This document shows positions 7,562 to 16,618 of a stretch of 64,000 bases of DNA, in pieces (position 1 is the stretch's first letter; each line of letters begins with the position of its first letter). This DNA is from Paenibacillus tarimensis. GTDB taxonomy: Bacteria > Bacillota > Bacilli > Paenibacillales > Paenibacillaceae. The notes below the pieces were generated by a model. That model saw only the letters and a list, made by a program, of their open reading frames with translations, was not told where the DNA came from and did not search any database. The stretch spans positions 1 to 64,000 of the forward strand of contig NZ_JAKGAO010000004.1 in NCBI RefSeq assembly GCF_021532315.1, read 5' to 3'. A program made the position numbers and the translations under genes.

Positions 7562-10500
7562 TTAAGGAGCTTTAACCGTAGAGGATGGAGCTGATTCTCC
7601 GCCCTCGTTAACGGCTGTAACTCTATACCTGCCGCCTTCGGCTCCTGAGCTGTATTCGAATCTTGCTTCGCTGACAGTGCCAATCCTGGTGAAGCGGCTC
7701 TGGCCCTTCTCACTGTAGTAGATATGGTAACTGGTTACCTGATCGGATACAGGGTTAGGCGTCCATGACAGCCGAATACCGCTGCTGGTTGCTTCAATGG
7801 TTAAACCCGAGGGGGCGGATGGGGCAGGGAGAGCCTGCTCGGACTGGTTATTAGCGCCAGTATTGCTGTTATTGCTGCTATTGTTGTTGCCGCTATTGCT
7901 GCTATTGCCTTCGTTTCCGGCATTGCTATTCATGCCGTCGTTTGCATTGCTGTCTGTGCTGCTGTCGCTGTCAATCGCATCCGGCGTCGAACCCTCATCG
8001 AGTACATCTGGGGATGGCTGTTGCGCAGCAGCCCCCGTTGAAACGATCAGGCTTGGCGATGATTCGCGTCCGGCAACGTCGACAGCTGTTACATAATAGC
8101 TGTATTGGTAGCCTGCACTGATCCCGGTAACAAATTTCTGCGAATCGCCCTTCACGATCGAGCTGCCCGACTTCTGATAAGCGCTGCCGTTCAGTGACCG
8201 GTATAACCGGTAGCCGACGACATCATTCTCCGGGCTGTCCGAGAATGTAATCTGTACAGATGAAGCAGACACCGCTGACAGTCTTACGTTAATTGGCGCA
8301 GATGGATTACTTCCGTCATCCTTGCGCGGATCCGTCTTTGAAGGTGCATCCAGTTTGGCATCCGATGGCAAATAATAAGAGAGCGATCTGCGGCTGCTGC
8401 CTGGGATTTTGGATTGCGCCTTCTGGATTTCCTCAAGCAGCTCGTCGAGCGGCTTCTCCCGCCGGATAACAATTTGGTCGCTGACAAAGTCGGAAGGCGT
8501 AGTCGATTGTGCAATATAATTTACGCCATTGTAGCGAATATATGACATCTTAACGAGTGCGTCATCACTCTGCTTCGGCAGGTACTTCTCATTGAACCAG
8601 TCCGTCACGAGTCTTCCCATCTGATAGGTAAGCTGTGTCGGCCGCTTCCCGCTTACACTGGATACGGTAGCCTTGACGACTCCATCAGGCTTGGCGAACG
8701 ATTTGTTCTTGAACAGCTCAGGCCGTTCTTCGATGACGGTGTTCATGATCTTGGTCCAGATTCGTTGGGAGCGGAGGCGTCCTTCTCTCGTCAATGTATC
8801 CGCCTGCTTCTCATACCCCGACCAGACGCCCAGCGTCACATCCGGGGTAAAGCCCATGAACCATACATCGCCATAGCTCTGAGTGGAACCGGTTTTTCCT
8901 GCAATCGCGATGTCCTTGCCCTTGTATTCACGGTTAACGGTAGAAGCCGTACCGTTCGTAATGACAGTCCGGAGCATATCGGTAACAAGAAAAGCGGTCT
9001 GCTCGGAGAACACACGCACAGGCTGATGCTTGTGCTCGTATACCGTCTTGCCTGTTGAGTCAGTTATCTTGCGGATCATGTACGCATCATTGAACTCACC
9101 CATATTGGGAATAGCGCCGTAAGCATTGGTGAGCTCCTCAACCGATACACCTACACTGAGACCGCCGATGACGCCTGTTTGGGCGTGGTCATCTTCAGGC
9201 TGAATCGTTGTGATTCCCAGATTGCGGGAAAACTCCCAGGCCTTCGGAATTGTTACCTTATCCAGAAACACCTTCAGAGCCGGCAGGTTTAGCGACCTGT
9301 TAAGCGCTTCGCGTGCGGTAACAAGACCGGAGTACCTGTCGTTGGAGTTCTTGGGGATATGAAAGCCCTTTTGGCCGTCTTTCAGTACAATCGGCGCATC
9401 ATCCAAAATACTGCCCGGCTGTACCAGACCCTCCTCAATAGCAGGGAGGTAAGCGGCAATTGTCTTCATCGTAGAGCCTGGCTGGCGAGTCATCTGGGTG
9501 GCATAGTTCATCTGCTCGGTATAGAAATCCCGGCCTTCGAGCATGCCCAGAATAGCCCCCGTTGAATGATCCAGCAAGATGGCTGCGGTTTGCTCCATTC
9601 CCTTCTCGGCGCTGTCAGGCGTAAAGTTAGCCGGATCGGAGCCGATTTTGCGCATGATGTTGTATATCCCGCGGTCAATCGTCGTATAAATCTGGTAGCC
9701 GCCTCTCAGCAAGGCTTCCCGTTCCTCCTGCACAAGCTGCGCGTTTTCCTTTTTCCGCAGATCCGACAGTGTGAGTTCAGGATTTTTCTGAAGCAGCAGT
9801 ATTTCAGCAGCTTGCCGTTCCGCCTCAAGCATCAGGTATGGATAAGTGGCATAAGCTTTCTTGTTGGGCTTGGCAAGCGATGCACGGATGTCGAAGGCGA
9901 GCGCCTCCTCATACTCCGCCTGGCTGATTCTGCCCGTTTCGAGCATACGGCGAAGCACGAGCTTTTGCCTCTCGAGCGCGAAGCCGATGCCCTCCTCATT
10001 GATTTCCCCTTTGCCGTTAAACGCCGTGTAAGCGGAAGGGCGCTGGGGCAGGCCGGCTAAGTAGGCAGCCTGGGCGATATTAATTTCCTGCAGGTTGCTA
10101 ATATTGAATATTCCTTTGGCAGCCGCTTTAATTCCATATAGGTTGTAACCTGAGCTGCCATTGCCGAATGGTACTTTATTCAGATAAGCGGATAAGATCT
10201 CGTCTTTCGTGAGAAAACGTTCCAGCCTGATCGACAGGAAGATTTCCTTGACCTTGCGGCTGTCGGAAACATCCAGGCTCAGGAACACACGCCTTGCCAG
10301 CTGCTGTGTCAGTGTGCTTCCTCCGGTTTGAACATCCTCATTAAGAAGCTTCTGCTTGACTGCTCTGCCCAGTCCGTTGATATCAACTCCGATATGCTCA
10401 TAGAAATTGTTATCCTCGGTGGCGAGAACAGCATCTATTACGTTCTGGGGGATGTCCTTCAACTCAACGAGTCGTCTGTCCTCATCTGTCCTGAGCTGGC

Positions 10501-10747
10501 CAACGGCAGAATCATCATTAAAGTAGACGAAGCCTGTAATGGCATTCTCACCAATCTTTTCCTCAATTTCGGCACGCGAGCGTACGGGATCATCCTTAAC
10601 TAGAGAAGCGACATAACCGGTTAAGGCGCCGCCTGCGAAAAGTCCGATAATAAAGCCGAATATGACCAGCCACTTGGTGGTGATCCATACGACCATCCCG
10701 AACGTCCGCCAGCCGCTCCGTTTTTTCGGCCGTTGCTGTTCGTCCAT
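7562..10747 (-). CDS. Class A penicillin-binding protein (PBP1-type) with two C-terminal FN3 domains
   Basis: A 1061-residue bifunctional peptidoglycan synthase. A short cytoplasmic end is followed by one membrane anchor (about residues 20-49), a GT51 glycosyltransferase domain (ATEDNNFYEHIG with the catalytic Glu, GGSTLTQQLARR) and a transpeptidase domain with SxxK as PGSTMK near residue 424, SLN, and GKTGST near 617. The C-terminus carries two fibronectin type III-like domains (about 812-906 and 972-1060) separated by a low-complexity Ser/Asn/Asp linker. FN3 tails occur in some Bacillus and Paenibacillus PBPs and probably contact the wall. GGAGGAGG precedes the ATG. It stands alone, ending at a shared terminator. 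Confidence 0.94.
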   Translation of the reverse strand: MDEQQRPKKRSGWRTFGMVVWITTKWLVIFGFIIGLFAGGALTGYVASLVKDDPVRSRAEIEEKIGENAITGFVYFNDDSAVGQLRTDEDRRLVELKDIPQNVIDAVLATEDNNFYEHIGVDINGLGRAVKQKLLNEDVQTGGSTLTQQLARRVFLSLDVSDSRKVKEIFLSIRLERFLTKDEILSAYLNKVPFGNGSSGYNLYGIKAAAKGIFNISNLQEINIAQAAYLAGLPQRPSAYTAFNGKGEINEEGIGFALERQKLVLRRMLETGRISQAEYEEALAFDIRASLAKPNKKAYATYPYLMLEAERQAAEILLLQKNPELTLSDLRKKENAQLVQEEREALLRGGYQIYTTIDRGIYNIMRKIGSDPANFTPDSAEKGMEQTAAILLDHSTGAILGMLEGRDFYTEQMNYATQMTRQPGSTMKTIAAYLPAIEEGLVQPGSILDDAPIVLKDGQKGFHIPKNSNDRYSGLVTAREALNRSLNLPALKVFLDKVTIPKAWEFSRNLGITTIQPEDDHAQTGVIGGLSVGVSVEELTNAYGAIPNMGEFNDAYMIRKITDSTGKTVYEHKHQPVRVFSEQTAFLVTDMLRTVITNGTASTVNREYKGKDIAIAGKTGSTQSYGDVWFMGFTPDVTLGVWSGYEKQADTLTREGRLRSQRIWTKIMNTVIEERPELFKNKSFAKPDGVVKATVSSVSGKRPTQLTYQMGRLVTDWFNEKYLPKQSDDALVKMSYIRYNGVNYIAQSTTPSDFVSDQIVIRREKPLDELLEEIQKAQSKIPGSSRRSLSYYLPSDAKLDAPSKTDPRKDDGSNPSAPINVRLSAVSASSVQITFSDSPENDVVGYRLYRSLNGSAYQKSGSSIVKGDSQKFVTGISAGYQYSYYVTAVDVAGRESSPSLIVSTGAAAQQPSPDVLDEGSTPDAIDSDSSTDSNANDGMNSNAGNEGNSSNSGNNNSSNNSNTGANNQSEQALPAPSAPSGLTIEATSSGIRLSWTPNPVSDQVTSYHIYYSEKGQSRFTRIGTVSEARFEYSSGAEGGRYRVTAVNEGGESAPSSTVKAP

Positions 10748-10852
10748 GCTATGTATTCCTCCTCCAAATTACCGTCATTTATTATAGCACATTCTACCGG
10801 AAAAAGGACTGAAGATTACATAAAGACTACCTTTTCGACAGCAGGTTATGAA

Positions 10853-10881
10853 TTGACTTATAGGATGGTATGTGTTATAAA
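10853..10881 (+). promoter_or_regulatory. Promoter of the tyrS T-box transcript
   Basis: TTGACT (10853-10858), a 17-bp spacer and TATAAA (10876-10881). It lies just upstream of the T-box leader and is the only good match in the gap. Confidence 0.75.
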
Positions 10882-10894
10882 TTCATGTAATATA

Positions 10895-11225
10895 GAGTTA
10901 TGAAAAGCGATGACAGGTCCTAGTAGCTTGACGGAGAGCCGTATACAGAGAGCCGGTGGAGGGTGCAAACCGGCTGCGGTCCGCATGCGAATTACCACCT
11001 AGAGCTGGATAGATGAACGACATGGCCTGCTTGCTGGCGATTAGCCGGGGCAGTGTGACTGTCCGCTAGTCCGTCCCGGTGCGCATCCGTTATATGCAAT
11101 GAAGTGAAAGCGCAGGGACGGCTGTTTTAGTGATCCCGGTTCACGGCAAAGCCGGACGCTTTAACGAGGGTGGTACCGCGGGCTTAATCCTTCCCGTCCC
11201 TTGGCAAACAGTAGGGTTTTTTGTC
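10895..11225 (+). ncRNA. Tyrosine T-box riboswitch leader
   Basis: The canonical T-box AGGGTGGTACCGCG is at 11167-11180. Its TGGT is complementary to an ACCA tRNA end, that is discriminator A, as expected for tRNA-Tyr. A Stem I candidate around 10910-11010 contains GAATTACCACC, in which TAC at 10993-10995 is a plausible tyrosine specifier. A T-run (TTTTTT at about 11217-11222) preceded by CCCT/AGGG, and a longer pairing of AGGGACGG near 11114 with CCGTCCCT near 11194, are candidate terminator and antiterminator parts. Uncharged tRNA-Tyr should promote read-through into tyrS. Class is certain; specifier position and exact borders are inferred. Confidence 0.9.
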
Positions 11226-11257
11226 ATGTCTACAAACAGTCAAGGGAGGAAATGATT

Positions 11258-12508
11258 ATGGAAAAGAAAATCAACCTGTCGGCGGAGCAGGAGCGGGAGC
11301 TCGAACGCCAGCTGGCCGTCATACGCCGCGGAGTGGTGGAGATAGTACCCGAGGAAGATCTGCGGGAGAAGCTAGCAGGGTCCATCCTTTCAGGCAAGCC
11401 GCTTAAGATTAAGCTGGGTCTGGATCCTTCAGCCCCTGACATTCATGTCGGTCATACCGTAGTGCTGCATAAGCTGCGCCAATTCCAGGAGCTTGGCCAC
11501 GTGGTTCAGCTGCTGATAGGCGATTTTACCGGCAGAATAGGGGACCCCACTGGTAAATCCGAGACCAGAAAGCAGCTGTCCGAAGAAGATGTTAAGCATA
11601 ATGCTGAGACATACCAAAAGCAGATATTCAAGATTTTGGACCCGGCCCTGACAACTGTCCACTACAATTCTGAGTGGCTGGCACCTTTAACCTTTGCGGA
11701 TGTTGTGAATCTTGCTGCGAAGCTTACAGTTGCCAGGATGCTGGAGAGAGATGACTTTACGAAGCGTTATCAGTCCGGACAGCCAATCAGTATTCATGAG
11801 TTCTTCTACCCGTTGATGCAGGGTTATGATTCGGTTGCGCTGGAATGTGATATAGAGCTCGGCGGCACTGATCAGAAGTTTAACCTGCTTATGGGGCGCA
11901 CACTGCAGAAGGAATACGGTAAACAGACGCAGGCCGCAATCATGCTCCCGCTCCTTGAGGGTCTTGACGGCGTTAATAAAATGAGCAAGAGCCTTGGCAA
12001 TTACATTGGAATCGATGAAGCGCCGAGTGAAATTTACGGTAAGTCCATGTCTATTCCCGATGAGCTGATGGCTAAATACTACGAGCTGGCGACCGATATC
12101 AGCAATGAAGAGCTGCAGCAGCTGAAGGAAGGACTGGAGAACGGGATGGTTCACCCGCGTGATGCGAAGATGAATCTGGCCAAGACGTTTGTTCGCATGT
12201 ACCACGGCGAGGAAGCGGCACAGGCGGCTGAGCAGCACTTTGTAACGGTATTCCAGCAGCGGGCGCTCCCGGATGATATAGCTGAAGTTGAAGTCCCGGA
12301 TTCCGAGCTGGAGGACGGCCAGATCCGCATTGTAAAGCTGTTGACAGTGCTGGGACTGCAATCATCGGGCAGTGAGGCGAGAAGAAGCGTCCAGCAGGGG
12401 GCAGTCAAGATCAATGAAGAGAAGATCGACGATCCTAATGCTGCCATAACGCCTAAGAGCGGAGATGTGATCCAAGTAGGTAAACGAAAATTCGCCAAAA
12501 TTAAATAA
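11258..12508 (+). CDS. tyrS: Tyrosyl-tRNA synthetase, TyrZ-type
   Basis: A 416-residue class I aminoacyl-tRNA synthetase charging tRNA-Tyr. It has the HIGH-type motif HVGH at residues 63-66 within [14 protein letters not shown], the KMSKS motif near residue 241, and a C-terminal S4-like RNA-binding domain. GLDPSAPD plus KMSKS, rather than GFDPTAdSLHiGH plus K-GKT, places it in the TyrZ branch of bacterial TyrRS. I start at ATG 11258: the GGGAGGA ribosome binding site ends only about 2 nt before an earlier ATG, and upstream in-frame sequence lies within the T-box. It is regulated by the T-box leader and ends at its own hairpin. Confidence 0.96.
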   Translation: MEKKINLSAEQERELERQLAVIRRGVVEIVPEEDLREKLAGSILSGKPLKIKLGLDPSAPDIHVGHTVVLHKLRQFQELGHVVQLLIGDFTGRIGDPTGKSETRKQLSEEDVKHNAETYQKQIFKILDPALTTVHYNSEWLAPLTFADVVNLAAKLTVARMLERDDFTKRYQSGQPISIHEFFYPLMQGYDSVALECDIELGGTDQKFNLLMGRTLQKEYGKQTQAAIMLPLLEGLDGVNKMSKSLGNYIGIDEAPSEIYGKSMSIPDELMAKYYELATDISNEELQQLKEGLENGMVHPRDAKMNLAKTFVRMYHGEEAAQAAEQHFVTVFQQRALPDDIAEVEVPDSELEDGQIRIVKLLTVLGLQSSGSEARRSVQQGAVKINEEKIDDPNAAITPKSGDVIQVGKRKFAKIK

Positions 12509-12526
12509 AACGATGATAAATGATCA

Positions 12527-12572
12527 GCAAAGCCTGAAGCCGTTCTTATATATGGCCTCAGGCTTTGCTTTT
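12527..12572 (+). terminator. Terminator after tyrS
   Basis: An 11-bp stem GCAAAGCCTGA / TCAGGCTTTGC followed by TTTT. Confidence 0.85.
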
Positions 12573-12584
12573 ACAGTATATAAA

Positions 12585-12611
12585 GAAAAAACCGGACCCA
12601 GGGGGTCCGGC
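12585..12611 (-). terminator. Terminator after rpsD
   Basis: On the minus strand GCCGGACC-loop-GGTCCGG is followed by TTTTTTC, immediately past the rpsD stop. Confidence 0.85.
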
Positions 12612-12617
12612 TTACGA

Positions 12618-13217
12618 TTAACGGCTGTAGAACTCGACGATTTGCTTCTCGTCGATATCTTGGGAGAGCTCTGCACGCTCAGGAAGACGGATGTACTTGC
12701 CTTCCATTGCATTGTCGTTGAACTCCAGGTAGTTAGGCAGATGGTGACGGCCTTCCATTGCTTCCTTAATCGTTTTCAGACCGCGGCTGCGTTCACGCAG
12801 ACCGATTTGGTCACCAACGGATACGGTGTAGGAAGGAATGTCTACTTTCTTGCCGTTTACAGTTACGTGTCCATGAGCTACCAACTGACGTGCACCCGCA
12901 CGCGAGTTGGACAGGCCAAGACGGTATACGAGGTTGTCCAGACGGCTTTCAAGCAGCACCATGAAGTTTTCACCCGCGATACCCTTCATCTTGTTAGCCT
13001 TGTCGAACAGGTTGCGGAACTGCTTCTCGTTCAAGCCGTACATGTGGCGAAGCTTCTGCTTTTCTTGCAGCTGAATGCCGTAGCCGCTCATTTTCTTGCG
13101 TTGTCCAGGACCATGCTGTCCAGGAGGGAATGCTCTCTTCAATTCTTTGCCTGTACCGCTCAGGGAAATACCCAGACGGCGGCTTAACTTAAACTTAGGT
13201 CCAGTATAGCGTGCCAT
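12618..13217 (-). CDS. rpsD: 30S ribosomal protein S4
   Basis: A 199-residue S4 protein, a primary 16S rRNA-binding protein that nucleates 30S body assembly. It begins [19 protein letters not shown] and contains [17 protein letters not shown] and the S4 RNA-binding domain (LDNLVYRLG through [14 protein letters not shown]). The length is standard. It is monocistronic, as in B. subtilis, with a GAAGGAG ribosome binding site. It is probably autoregulated through its leader. Confidence 0.98.
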   Translation of the reverse strand: MARYTGPKFKLSRRLGISLSGTGKELKRAFPPGQHGPGQRKKMSGYGIQLQEKQKLRHMYGLNEKQFRNLFDKANKMKGIAGENFMVLLESRLDNLVYRLGLSNSRAGARQLVAHGHVTVNGKKVDIPSYTVSVGDQIGLRERSRGLKTIKEAMEGRHHLPNYLEFNDNAMEGKYIRLPERAELSQDIDEKQIVEFYSR

Positions 13218-13391
13218 TATGTGGTTAACTCCTTCTTCAAATGGAATGTTTGAAAATGGGGTTAGTGTTTCGCCGATTGTTGTCTGTTAAGATCTATAAG
13301 AGATCCTGACAGGAATCTCAGCCGCTGTCCCGCCAGCGACAACAACCGTGAGGGTGACACAAAACCGCTGCCCTATATTTCAACAATTAAT
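13218..13391 (-). ncRNA. rpsD leader, possible S4 autoregulatory RNA
   Basis: The roughly 170-nt untranslated leader contains at least two hairpins: GAGAT/ATCTC with inner CCT/AGG (13300-13319) and CGCTG/CAGCG (13323-13338). Bacillota rpsD leaders fold into a pseudoknot bound by S4 to repress translation. I infer the same role here from gene identity, leader length and hairpins; I did not confirm the pseudoknot. Confidence 0.5.
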
Positions 13392-13419
13392 ATTATAGGA
13401 AATTCAGGTGGAATGTCAA
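13392..13419 (-). promoter_or_regulatory. rpsD promoter
   Basis: On the minus strand consensus TTGACA (13419-13414) and consensus TATAAT (13397-13392) are separated by 16 bp, as expected for a strong ribosomal-protein promoter. Confidence 0.85.
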
Positions 13420-13505
13420 GATGCTTTGCTTGACAATCTATTTGCTGTTCGCCTTGTTAGCGGAATGTACGGCTGTCTAAATGAAAATTAGAAAATGTTA
13501 ATGGG

Positions 13506-13520
13506 CCAAAGGTCCTTTGG
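13506..13520. promoter_or_regulatory. 15-bp palindrome upstream of the diguanylate cyclase gene
   Basis: CCAAAGG-T-CCTTTGG is a perfect 7-bp inverted repeat with one central base. The loop is too short for an efficient RNA hairpin, so it looks more like a dimeric repressor or activator site. It lies about 40 bp before a TATGAT -10 candidate (13560-13565) and 130 bp before the GGDEF gene start. Confidence 0.35.
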
Positions 13521-13649
13521 TACGCCTCTAAAACTAGTGCAAACTTCTTAAAAATAAAGTATGATATTAAATATCGTGTAATTATGGATTTATGATGAAC
13601 AGCATCGATTTAATACAGCCTATCCCTGGATGAAAGGAGTGGACGAGCC

Positions 13650-15581
13650 ATGAAAAGATCGTTGGAAACGGGGCAATTGCTGCAGTGGGTTCAGCCGCCT
13701 CTTCAATCCGCGGAGACGGCTGCGTCCGGCTCCTGGCTGGAATATATGGATATTAACGAAGCCGATATACCCTATGCGGGCGCTTTGCTGGCAGAGACCT
13801 TCTCCAAGTGGCTCGAAGAGTCCGCGGAGTTCGATATATGGAACAGATATAGTCTGTTTCTATTCGACAGGCAGCAGGAGCAGATCGCTGGACCTGCGGT
13901 TCCGGCTGAACAACAGGAGGCAATGGCGGGCTTGATCTCGGAAGCTATGAGAACCGGAGCAGTTGCCGGACCAAAGCCGGCCGAAGACAAGCTGGTTTAC
14001 GGCGTTCCGGTCATGAGCCGCTCTGCCGGTCTTCCTTTTGCGGCACTTGGATTTATTACCGGGGACCGTGAAACCGTAGCGGACAGCACCGCTTTGCTAG
14101 CCATGTGTCTGCACTTCAGGAGCCTGTTCTATCAGGGATTTGAGCGGCTTCTTACGCAGGAGACAACGGCTAAACGCCGTCTCCAAGACAAGGAGAACGA
14201 GCGCCGGGACGCGATGTTCCAGACGGCAAAACGGCTGTACGACCAAATAGATGTATCCTCCGTGCTCAAAGAAACGGTGCAGAGCTTGGAAAGCTTATAC
14301 CCTGGCTCAACTATTGATTTATTCCTGTCGCAGGATTACACGGCTGTAGATCCCAGGGTTAAGCCCTTGGTATTCAAGCACTCATCAAGCGATATCTGCG
14401 CCCGCGCCTTTCTGGAGGGCAAGCCTGTTTCCGAGCGTGATGCTGACGGAGTTATCCACCTTGCAGTACCGTTCTCCGGCAAGCAGGCTGTTTATGGTGT
14501 GCTGCAGGTTTCCATGACGGTGGAACAGTGGAAGGAGTCTAACCGGGCTTCCTTTATGATGCTGGCCGACACGGCCGGATCTGCATTTGAGAACGCCAAG
14601 CTGTATGAGCAGTCCAATTTGCTGATTGGTGAGCTTCAGGTCATAAATGAACTTACCAAACGGCTGAATCAGTCGCTTAAGCTGTCGGAAATTTTCGGGT
14701 TTGCTACAGGTGAACTGCTTCAGGTTTTTCAGGCAGAATACTGCTGTATTCTTAAGCTGAACAAGCAGTCGGGCTGCTTTGAAGTAGTGTCCGGTAATAT
14801 ACCGTCGATGCTGCACGAACAATTTTTAACAGATTACGGCTTTTGTGGAATAGTGAATGAGAGTAAGGAAGCCTTGATCATTTCTGATTATAAAGGCCCG
14901 AAGCAGACCCCCTCCAAACTGATGGAGAGCACGAATGCACGTTCGCTGATTGCTTCCCCTATAATGGTGGAGGGAGAGGTGGGAGGAGTTATACTGGTCG
15001 CCCACCGGGTACCGAATTATTTCTCATACGATAACTATAAGCTTCTGCAGGTTTTGTCCACGCATATCGGGCTGGCCATCACCAACGCAACCCTGCATGC
15101 CGAGGTGCGCCGGATGGTCATCACCGACAACTTAACCGGACTGCATGCAAGACATTATCTTGACGAACAGATTAGTCTGCGCCAGCGCGAGGATGCCTGC
15201 GGCTCACTTATCCTTGTAGATATTGATTATTTCAAGCGCGTTAATGACACCTACGGCCACCAGATTGGAGACCGCATCCTGAAGCAGGTGAGCGGTGTTA
15301 TCAAATCATGTATCCGTGAGACGGATATCGCGGCACGCTGGGGTGGCGAAGAACTGGCGGTGTACCTGCCCAAGGTGAGAACCGACCAAGCTTATCGCAT
15401 TGCTGACCGGATTCGTCACCGCGTGGAGAGTGAGACGGAGCCAAGAGTAACCGCTTCATGCGGGATATCCGAATGGACATATGAAGATGATAAAATCAGT
15501 GTAGAATCGCTCTTCTATCGTGCTGATATGGCTATGTATGATGCGAAGCATCATGGACGTAACCAGGTTCAGGTTGGTTAG
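13650..15581 (+). CDS. GAF-domain diguanylate cyclase
   Basis: A 643-residue cytosolic signalling protein with no membrane segment. The first about 180 residues are unassigned; two GAF-like sensor regions (about 190-330 and 345-490) precede a GGDEF domain. The active-site motif is GGEEL at residues 565-569 and an RxxD inhibitory site, RETD, lies exactly five residues upstream (556-559), so an active enzyme that converts two GTP to cyclic di-GMP with product inhibition is expected. The metal-binding LVDIDYFKRVNDTYGH segment is intact. ATG 13650 follows AAAGGAGTGG. Monocistronic with its own terminator. The ligand of the GAF domains cannot be told from sequence. Confidence 0.92.
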   Translation: MKRSLETGQLLQWVQPPLQSAETAASGSWLEYMDINEADIPYAGALLAETFSKWLEESAEFDIWNRYSLFLFDRQQEQIAGPAVPAEQQEAMAGLISEAMRTGAVAGPKPAEDKLVYGVPVMSRSAGLPFAALGFITGDRETVADSTALLAMCLHFRSLFYQGFERLLTQETTAKRRLQDKENERRDAMFQTAKRLYDQIDVSSVLKETVQSLESLYPGSTIDLFLSQDYTAVDPRVKPLVFKHSSSDICARAFLEGKPVSERDADGVIHLAVPFSGKQAVYGVLQVSMTVEQWKESNRASFMMLADTAGSAFENAKLYEQSNLLIGELQVINELTKRLNQSLKLSEIFGFATGELLQVFQAEYCCILKLNKQSGCFEVVSGNIPSMLHEQFLTDYGFCGIVNESKEALIISDYKGPKQTPSKLMESTNARSLIASPIMVEGEVGGVILVAHRVPNYFSYDNYKLLQVLSTHIGLAITNATLHAEVRRMVITDNLTGLHARHYLDEQISLRQREDACGSLILVDIDYFKRVNDTYGHQIGDRILKQVSGVIKSCIRETDIAARWGGEELAVYLPKVRTDQAYRIADRIRHRVESETEPRVTASCGISEWTYEDDKISVESLFYRADMAMYDAKHHGRNQVQVG

Positions 15582-15605
15582 GACGGCGACATGATATTTG
15601 AATTC

Positions 15606-15642
15606 AAGCTGGTACCGGGTCATTCCGGTACCAGCTTATTTG
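15606..15642 (+). terminator. Terminator after the diguanylate cyclase gene
   Basis: A perfect 13-bp stem AAGCTGGTACCGG / CCGGTACCAGCTT with a 6-nt loop; the following T-run is interrupted (ATTTGATTTT). Confidence 0.75.
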
Positions 15643-15760
15643 ATTTTCACAGACCTCGGTCTGTGCCGCCCGCTGCTCCTGTATAAGTCGCTGCATCCTG
15701 GGAAATCTAGTTGCGAATGGAATGAGGGAGTCACTATCCTATGAGATGAGGGAACGAACC

Positions 15761-16543
15761 ATGTGCTACAGAAATTATGGAAGACTGACATATGTCCCGG
15801 TTTTGTTATTGTTGGGTTTGTTTGCGGCCTTTGCACTGGCAGGCTGTACCGGGGATAAACCGAACAGGACGGCGGAGGAAACATTTGAACTGGTAACCGC
15901 TGGACTTATGGCAACAGATAAGTACCGGTTTGAGGTTAACATCGGAACGGCAACAGGCGATTCTCCTATAAGGAATCATGCCGCTTATGAGGGCGAGGTG
16001 CAAGGTCACACGAAGCTGCTGGTCAAACAAACGGGTGAGGGTCGTTCTCATCCTGAAGCAATGACCAGTCACAAGCCGGCAGATGCTGTCATCTATCATC
16101 CCACAGAACGGATGCGAGAGCTGGAAAGGCTGGGCAAATCGGTATCGTACGGCAGAACAGCTGAAGGCGGGCGAACCTGGCTGTTGGATCTCCGCTTGTC
16201 TGACAAGGCGGCCAAAGAGGATACGGCTGTCCGGCTGCGTCAGGATTTTGAGCGGGTGGCGAAGCTTTCCTCTCAGGACATTATGGGGAAAGAAGCAAAG
16301 GAGGCGGCTGCTTACAAGAAGAGACTTGACAAGGAAATCGCCGAGTCGCGACGCGAGCTTGAGCAAATTATAAAGACGCTTGAGGTAGAGACCGAGATTC
16401 ATCTGACGGTCGATCGCCAGACGCTTCGGCCTATGCAGCTTGAAGAAAAATCCATTATGCATTATGTAATAAACGGCAGACAACAGCAGGAGACGCGGGT
16501 GGCGGCAGTAAGCTTTACCGGATACGACAGCAGTCCCGGTTAG
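15761..16543 (+). CDS. Putative lipoprotein of unknown function
   Basis: I choose ATG 15761, preceded by GAGGGAACGAACC; two upstream in-frame ATGs (15722, 15746) have poorer spacing. The 260-residue product starts with a lipoprotein signal peptide: basic residues, a leucine-rich core and lipobox ALAGC, predicting a diacylglyceryl-modified surface protein. The mature part has ETFELVTAGLMATDKYRFEVNIG, a charged helical section rich in Lys/Glu, and near the end ETEIHLTVDRQTLRPMQLEE, resembling the beta-rich lipid- or substrate-carrying lipoproteins of Gram-positives. I do not recognise a named family. It is followed after 75 bp by the M29 aminopeptidase gene. Confidence 0.75.
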   Translation: MCYRNYGRLTYVPVLLLLGLFAAFALAGCTGDKPNRTAEETFELVTAGLMATDKYRFEVNIGTATGDSPIRNHAAYEGEVQGHTKLLVKQTGEGRSHPEAMTSHKPADAVIYHPTERMRELERLGKSVSYGRTAEGGRTWLLDLRLSDKAAKEDTAVRLRQDFERVAKLSSQDIMGKEAKEAAAYKKRLDKEIAESRRELEQIIKTLEVETEIHLTVDRQTLRPMQLEEKSIMHYVINGRQQQETRVAAVSFTGYDSSPG

Positions 16544-16618
16544 CAAGTGCAACTTACGGTAAATCGTGGTAGGATGATAAAGGTGTGAAGCTATAGATAA
16601 TTAAGGAGGAGACAGCAG

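Noticed and set aside
7797-8096. Leucine-rich 99-codon plus-strand frame resembling a membrane protein
   Set aside because: It is opposite the Ser/Asn linker codons of the PBP; the hydrophobic run is a by-product of that codon bias.
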